Shown here piece after piece: positions 60,178-64,000 of a DNA stretch of 64,000 nucleotides. The notes beneath the pieces are model-generated. The model saw only the letters and a program-made list of their open reading frames with translations. It searched no databases and was not told where the DNA came from. The position numbers and the translations under genes were made by a program. Within the stretch, counting starts at the first letter, position 1. Every line of letters begins with the position of its first letter. The DNA is taken from NCBI RefSeq assembly GCF_000975265.2, contig NZ_CP083405.1, forward strand, positions 1,488,001-1,552,000, in the 5' to 3' direction. Source of the stretch: Mycobacterium lepromatosis. Lineage in GTDB: Bacteria > Actinomycetota > Actinomycetes > Mycobacteriales > Mycobacteriaceae.

Positions 60178-60272
60178 TGAGAAGAGCGACGCTCCATGAC
60201 CCCAAACGGCGACTGGTACAAGGAGGCGATGAGGTGGGCGCACCATCCGCCTGTGGGAGAGGATCGACGCTC

Positions 60273-60953
60273 ATGACCCAGCCAGCGAAAAATCTGGTCC
60301 ATAAACCGGCGACCGAGACAAACAGGCGTTCGCGGTGGATGGCGGGCGGAGCGACGATCCTCCCTGTCATCGCGTTTCTTTACCTTGTCGAGTTGATTGA
60401 TCAGTTGACGCGGCATTCCCTGGATGCTAATGGGATTAGGCCGTTGAAAACTGACGGCCTGTGGGGGATCATCTTCGCGCCTGTGCTGCATGCCAGCTGG
60501 CAACACCTCGTGGCCAATACAATCCCGCTTCTGGTACTTGGTTTTCTGATGACACTAGCCGGATTGTCCCGGTTCATTTGGGTCACCGCGATGGTATGGC
60601 TCTTTGGAGGCTCCGCCACCTGGCTTATCGGCAATGTGGGCAGCAGTTGCGGCCCGACCGATCACATCGGGTTCTCTGGTCTGATCTTCGGCTGGCTGGC
60701 CTTCCTACTGGTGTTCGGGCTGTTCGTCCGCAGGAGGTGGGACATCATCATCGGGCTCGTGGTCTTATTCGCATACGGCGGTGTGCTGTTGGGTGCCATG
60801 CCGGTGCTCGGCAGATGCGGTGGTGTTTCGTGGCAGGGTCATTTGTGCGGCTCGATCGCAGGTGTCGTGGCCGCATATTTGTTGTCTGCGCCGGAACGTA
60901 AGACTCGCGCGCTCAAAAAAGCCGGCACCGGTTCGCCGCGCCTGAAGACATGA
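60273..60953 (+). CDS. Rhomboid-family intramembrane serine protease (Rv1337-like)
   Basis: A 226-residue polytopic protein with about six membrane helices. The catalytic serine lies in [17 protein letters not shown] (GFSG), the histidine in [18 protein letters not shown]. The [18 protein letters not shown] segment supplies the oxyanion Asn/His. It should cleave membrane proteins within the bilayer. ATG 60273 has a GAGAGG ribosome-binding site. Open frame upstream overlaps the cysM remnant, and the M. tuberculosis start lies nearer to that gene. It overlaps murI by four bases. Confidence 0.9.
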   Translation: MTQPAKNLVHKPATETNRRSRWMAGGATILPVIAFLYLVELIDQLTRHSLDANGIRPLKTDGLWGIIFAPVLHASWQHLVANTIPLLVLGFLMTLAGLSRFIWVTAMVWLFGGSATWLIGNVGSSCGPTDHIGFSGLIFGWLAFLLVFGLFVRRRWDIIIGLVVLFAYGGVLLGAMPVLGRCGGVSWQGHLCGSIAGVVAAYLLSAPERKTRALKKAGTGSPRLKT

Positions 60954-61768
60954 GCTCGTCGCTGTTGCCCGTCGGGGTCTTTGACTCCGGCGTCGGTGGA
61001 TTGACGGTCGCGCGGGCGATCATCGACCAGCTGCCTGACGAAGATATTGTGTATGTGGGCGACACTGGCAACGGCCCGTACGGACCGCTCTCCATCCCTG
61101 AGATTCGTGCGCACGCGCTGGCTATCAGTGACGACCTGGTCGGCCGAGGCGTAAAAGTCCTGGTGATTGCATGCAACACGGCGTCTGCGGCGTGCCTGCG
61201 CGACGCTCGTGAGCGCTACGATGTGCCCGTAGTCGAGGTCATTTTGCCTGCAGTACGCCGCGCAGTTGCCGCCACCCGCAACGGCCGCATTGGGGTCATC
61301 GGCACTCGGGCCACCATAGCCTCGCGCGCGTACCAAGACGCGTTCGCTGCTGCCCGCGACACCGAGATCACCGCGGTGGCGTGCCCGCGCTTTGTCGACT
61401 TCGTCGAGTGCGGTGTGACCAGCGGTCGTCAGGTGCTCGGACTGGCTGAAGGCTATCTGGAGCCGCTGCAGCGTGCCGGGGTCGACACACTGGTGTTGGG
61501 TTGCACGCACTACCCACTGCTGTCCGGACTGATTCAACTGGCGATGGGTGAAAACGTCACGCTGGTCTCCAGCGCCGAGGAGACCGCCAAGGAAGTGCTG
61601 CGGGTGCTCACCGAAAGGGACCTGTTGCGTCGACATGACGCGCCGCCCGCTAACCGGGTTTTCGAAGCTACCGGTGACCCCGAAGTGTTCATTCAGCTGG
61701 CTGCGCGATTTCTCGGTCCCGCGGTGAGCGGCGTTCAACCGGTGCGACTTCATTCTCGTGTCCATTAA
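60950..61768 (+). CDS. murI: Glutamate racemase
   Basis: A 272-residue cofactor-independent racemase providing D-glutamate for peptidoglycan. [16 protein letters not shown] is the N-terminal signature. The two catalytic cysteines are in [16 protein letters not shown] and [17 protein letters not shown] 60950 overlaps the rhomboid gene by four bases (ATGA), showing coupling. Normal length. Confidence 0.96.
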   Translation: MSSSLLPVGVFDSGVGGLTVARAIIDQLPDEDIVYVGDTGNGPYGPLSIPEIRAHALAISDDLVGRGVKVLVIACNTASAACLRDARERYDVPVVEVILPAVRRAVAATRNGRIGVIGTRATIASRAYQDAFAAARDTEITAVACPRFVDFVECGVTSGRQVLGLAEGYLEPLQRAGVDTLVLGCTHYPLLSGLIQLAMGENVTLVSSAEETAKEVLRVLTERDLLRRHDAPPANRVFEATGDPEVFIQLAARFLGPAVSGVQPVRLHSRVH

Positions 61769-62623
61769 ATGGGTGTAAGAGATTCTGATCACCTTAATGG
61801 GCAATGTTTTCCTCATTCCGGTATTGGGCATGGCACAGTAGTGACCGTGCGCATAACCGTGCTAGGCTGCTCCGGCAGTGTCGTGGGGCCGGATTCGCCT
61901 GCGTCGGGTTATCTGCTACGAGCCTCGGACACCCCGCCGCTGGTTCTTGACTTTGGCGGGGGAGTGCTCGGTGAGCTGCAACGGCACGCGGATCCCGGCT
62001 CGGTGTATGTGCTGTTGTCACATCTGCACGCTGATCATTGCTTGGACATGCCAGGACTGTTCGTGTGGCGTCGCTATCACCCGATGCGCCCGGTGGGCAA
62101 GGCGTTGTTATACGGCCCGGGCGATACCTGGTTGCGGTTGGGGGCGGCGTCATCGCCGTACGCTGGCGAGATCGACGATTGCTCTGATATCTTCGACATC
62201 CGTCATTGGGTCGACGGCGAACCGGTGACCCTGGGAGCGCTTACGATAATACCGCGGCTGGTGGCTCATCCGACGGAGTCCTACGGCTTGCGTATCATCG
62301 ATCCCAGCGGCGCGTCTTTGGTCTACAGCGGCGACACCGGTAGCTGCGACCAGCTTGTCGAATTGGCTCGGGACGCGGATGTCTTCCTCTGCGAAGCGTC
62401 GTGGACGCACTCGCCGGACAGGCCGCCGAATCTGCATCTGTCGGGCACCGAGGCTGGCAGGGCGGCGGCACACGCGGGTGTTCGCGAGCTGCTGCTGACG
62501 CATATCCCGCCGTGGACGTCACGTGAGGATGTTATCAGTGAGGCCAAAGCGGAGTTCGATGGTCCGGTGCACGCGGTGGTGTCCGGTGAGACCTTCGATG
62601 TCCAAGCTCCCGAACGAGTCTGA
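61769..62623 (+). CDS. Metallo-beta-lactamase-fold cyclic-nucleotide phosphodiesterase (Rv1339-like)
   Basis: A 284-residue protein if started at ATG 61769, directly after murI. The metal motif HLHADHCLDM, a further His in LVAHPTESYGL, the Asp in YSGDTGSCDQL and a His in LLLTHIPPW are those of the fold. The M. tuberculosis homologue has been described as an atypical cAMP phosphodiesterase. A later start such as GTG 61847 (VRITVLGCSGSVVG) would remove about 26 poorly conserved residues. It keeps cAMP turnover in the window although the cyclase is dead. Confidence 0.9.
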   Translation: MGVRDSDHLNGQCFPHSGIGHGTVVTVRITVLGCSGSVVGPDSPASGYLLRASDTPPLVLDFGGGVLGELQRHADPGSVYVLLSHLHADHCLDMPGLFVWRRYHPMRPVGKALLYGPGDTWLRLGAASSPYAGEIDDCSDIFDIRHWVDGEPVTLGALTIIPRLVAHPTESYGLRIIDPSGASLVYSGDTGSCDQLVELARDADVFLCEASWTHSPDRPPNLHLSGTEAGRAAAHAGVRELLLTHIPPWTSREDVISEAKAEFDGPVHAVVSGETFDVQAPERV

Positions 62624-62711
62624 TCTGGCTTACGGGCTTGTCACAGGTTGCTTGCCTGCTTCTTGTGCGTACCCGTGACGGTTCGCATCTTCGGCGGGCT
62701 AGGGTTGCTGC

Positions 62712-63479
62712 GTGTCCACACGAGCAGACGGTCGCCTTGATGATGAACTTCGCGCAGTGGTCATCACCCGCGGGTTCACCGAACATCCGGCAGGTTCGGT
62801 GCTCATCGAATTCGGTCACACAAAAGTCATGTGCACCGCCAGCGTCACCGAGGGAGTGCCACGCTGGCGTAAGGGATCGGGTAAGGGGTGGCTCACCGCT
62901 GAGTACGCGATGCTGCCGTCAGCCACCCATACTCGTTCGGAACGCGAATCGGTGAAAGGTCGGCTTAGCGGGCGTACGCAAGAGATTAGCCGGTTGATCG
63001 GGCGGTCATTGCGGGCGTGCATCGATCTGGCGGCGCTCGGGGAAAACACCATTGCCGTCGACTGCGACGTGTTGCAAGCCGACGGTGGCACTCGCACCGC
63101 CGCTGTTACCGGCGCTTACGTGGCATTGGCCGACGCAGTGACTTACCTGTCGGTGGCAGGCAGGCTATTAGATCCCAGGCCGTTATCGTGTGCTATCGCC
63201 GCGGTTAGCGTCGGCGTGGTCGATGGCAGGATTCGGGTGGATCTGCCCTATGAGGAAGACTCGCGGGCCGAAGTTGACATGAACGTCATCGCGACCGACA
63301 CCGGGACGTTGGTGGAGATTCAAGGGACCGGTGAAAGCGCCACGTTCCCGCGTTCGACGCTGGACAAGCTGCTTGATATGGCACTGGGTGCTTGTGACAA
63401 GTTATTCGCCGCACAGCGGGGTGCGTTGGCGCTGCCGTATCAGGGTGTGTTGCCTGAGGGACCGACCTCCACCGCCTAA
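62712..63479 (+). CDS. rph: Ribonuclease PH
   Basis: A 255-residue phosphorolytic 3'-5' exoribonuclease that trims tRNA precursors. The signature is [40 protein letters not shown] and the Arg-rich [19 protein letters not shown] segment bind tRNA and phosphate. GTG start 62712. It precedes the rdgB gene by about 95 bases, as in other mycobacteria (Rv1340-Rv1341). Confidence 0.96.
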   Translation: MSTRADGRLDDELRAVVITRGFTEHPAGSVLIEFGHTKVMCTASVTEGVPRWRKGSGKGWLTAEYAMLPSATHTRSERESVKGRLSGRTQEISRLIGRSLRACIDLAALGENTIAVDCDVLQADGGTRTAAVTGAYVALADAVTYLSVAGRLLDPRPLSCAIAAVSVGVVDGRIRVDLPYEEDSRAEVDMNVIATDTGTLVEIQGTGESATFPRSTLDKLLDMALGACDKLFAAQRGALALPYQGVLPEGPTSTA

Positions 63480-63573
63480 AGCGTTCGGCAGCTGAGCGCG
63501 CCGGCGACGATTCAGATCGGAGTGATTAGGTGGGGGTGTCTTCCAGACGTGAAGCGGCGAGAGGGTGGTGCTT

Positions 63574-64000
63574 GTGACCAAGTTATTGGTTGCTAGCCGC
63601 AACTGGAAGAAACTGGCAGAATTGCGTCGTGTGCTCGACATTGCCGGGTTGTCGACGTTGACGCTGGTATCGCTGAATGACGTGGTGCCGTTCGATGAGG
63701 CGCCGGAAGTCGGCGCGACTTTCGAGGACAACGCGCTGGCCAAGGCGCGCGATGCTTTTACGGCAACGGGTTTGGTGAGTGTGGCCGACGACTCGGGTTT
63801 GGAGGCGGTTGCGCTGGGTGGCATGCCAGGGGTGTTGTCAGCGCGTTGGTCGGGTAGTCACGGCGACGACGCCGGGAATACAGCGCTATTGCTGGCTCAA
63901 TTGTGTGATGTGCCTGACGAGCGGCGCAGCGCGGCATTCGTATCGGCCTGCGCGCTGGTCTCGGAGTCCGACGAAGTCGTCGTCAGAGGGGTGTGGCCGG
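63574..64000 (+). CDS. rdgB: Non-canonical purine NTP pyrophosphatase, 5' part (RdgB/HAM1 family)
   Basis: The frame opens at GTG 63574 (MTKLLVASRNWKKLAELRRV) and is still open at the window end, giving 142 codons of a gene of about 200. It hydrolyses dITP, XTP and similar to keep them out of DNA. Motifs are SRNWKKLAELRRVL (nucleotide-binding; most relatives have a Lys after N-x), FEDNALAKARDAF and VADDSGLEAVALGGMPGVLS with the catalytic Asp. GAGAGGGTGG upstream serves as ribosome-binding site. Confidence 0.92.
   Translation, partial: MTKLLVASRNWKKLAELRRVLDIAGLSTLTLVSLNDVVPFDEAPEVGATFEDNALAKARDAFTATGLVSVADDSGLEAVALGGMPGVLSARWSGSHGDDAGNTALLLAQLCDVPDERRSAAFVSACALVSESDEVVVRGVWP

Noticed and set aside
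63384..63600. Similar strings GGTGCTTGTGAC-AAGTTATT at the end of rph and the start of rdgB
   Set aside because: A short match of under 20 bases between two unrelated coding contexts, best explained by chance.

Overview
The window is a mycobacterial chromosome segment from the leprosy-bacillus lineage. Its gene order follows the M. tuberculosis block Rv1278 to Rv1341 almost gene by gene. It carries one rrs-rrl-rrf operon between murA and ogt. It mixes intact housekeeping genes with many heavily decayed genes, the pattern of reductive evolution in M. leprae and M. lepromatosis. The AT-rich extension of 16S helix 6 (36981-37000) differs from the M. leprae sequence as I remember it, so I lean towards M. 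lepromatosis; this is a recollection-based inference. Orthologue names (Rv numbers) come from remembered protein similarity and synteny, not from a search.

Layout. 1-8617: 3' part of an SbcC-like ATPase, a dead alpha/beta hydrolase, and an intact oppBCDA peptide importer on the minus strand. 8854-12084: a decayed stretch (carbonic anhydrase, PaaI-like thioesterase, cysD, cysN), then tRNA-Arg(CCG). 12355-35253: a long intact block. It holds argS-lysA-hom-thrC-thrB, rho-rpmE-prfA-prmC-tsaC-wecA, the whole ATP synthase operon (Rv1303-like gene, atpBEFHAGDC), a DUF2550 gene, a dead VOC gene and a PduO-type cobalamin adenosyltransferase. 35307-42087: murA, the rrn promoter and leader, 16S, 23S, 5S and a terminator. 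42115-46700: ogt is intact, while alkA, an FAD-linked oxidoreductase and a class III adenylate cyclase are dead. 46742-50591: nucS, an Rv1322-like remnant, mce epimerase, fadA4 and a thioredoxin-like gene. 50600-56485: a graveyard of glgB, glgE, glgP, a patatin/cNMP-binding gene, dinG and pncB, several joined by deletions. 56486-58506: clpS, aosR and a P1 peptidase. 58507-60143: mec, cysO and cysM pseudogenes. 60273-64000: rhomboid protease, murI, an Rv1339-like phosphodiesterase, rph, and the 5' part of rdgB running off the end.

Functionally, amino-acid synthesis from aspartate, translation termination, cell-wall precursor synthesis, ATP synthesis and peptide import are kept. Sulfate activation, CysO-dependent cysteine synthesis, GlgE/glycogen metabolism, NAD salvage by PncB, AlkA repair, carbonic anhydrase and a cAMP cyclase are lost.

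I found no new mobile element, CRISPR array or defence system. The most informative novelties are deletion-fusion junctions between pseudogenes (glgE to glgB, an internal glgP deletion, dinG to patatin), two long perfect hairpins (11971-12012 and 57301-57336), and an oxidative-stress regulator gene (aosR) whose neighbouring mec-cysO-cysM genes are all dead.
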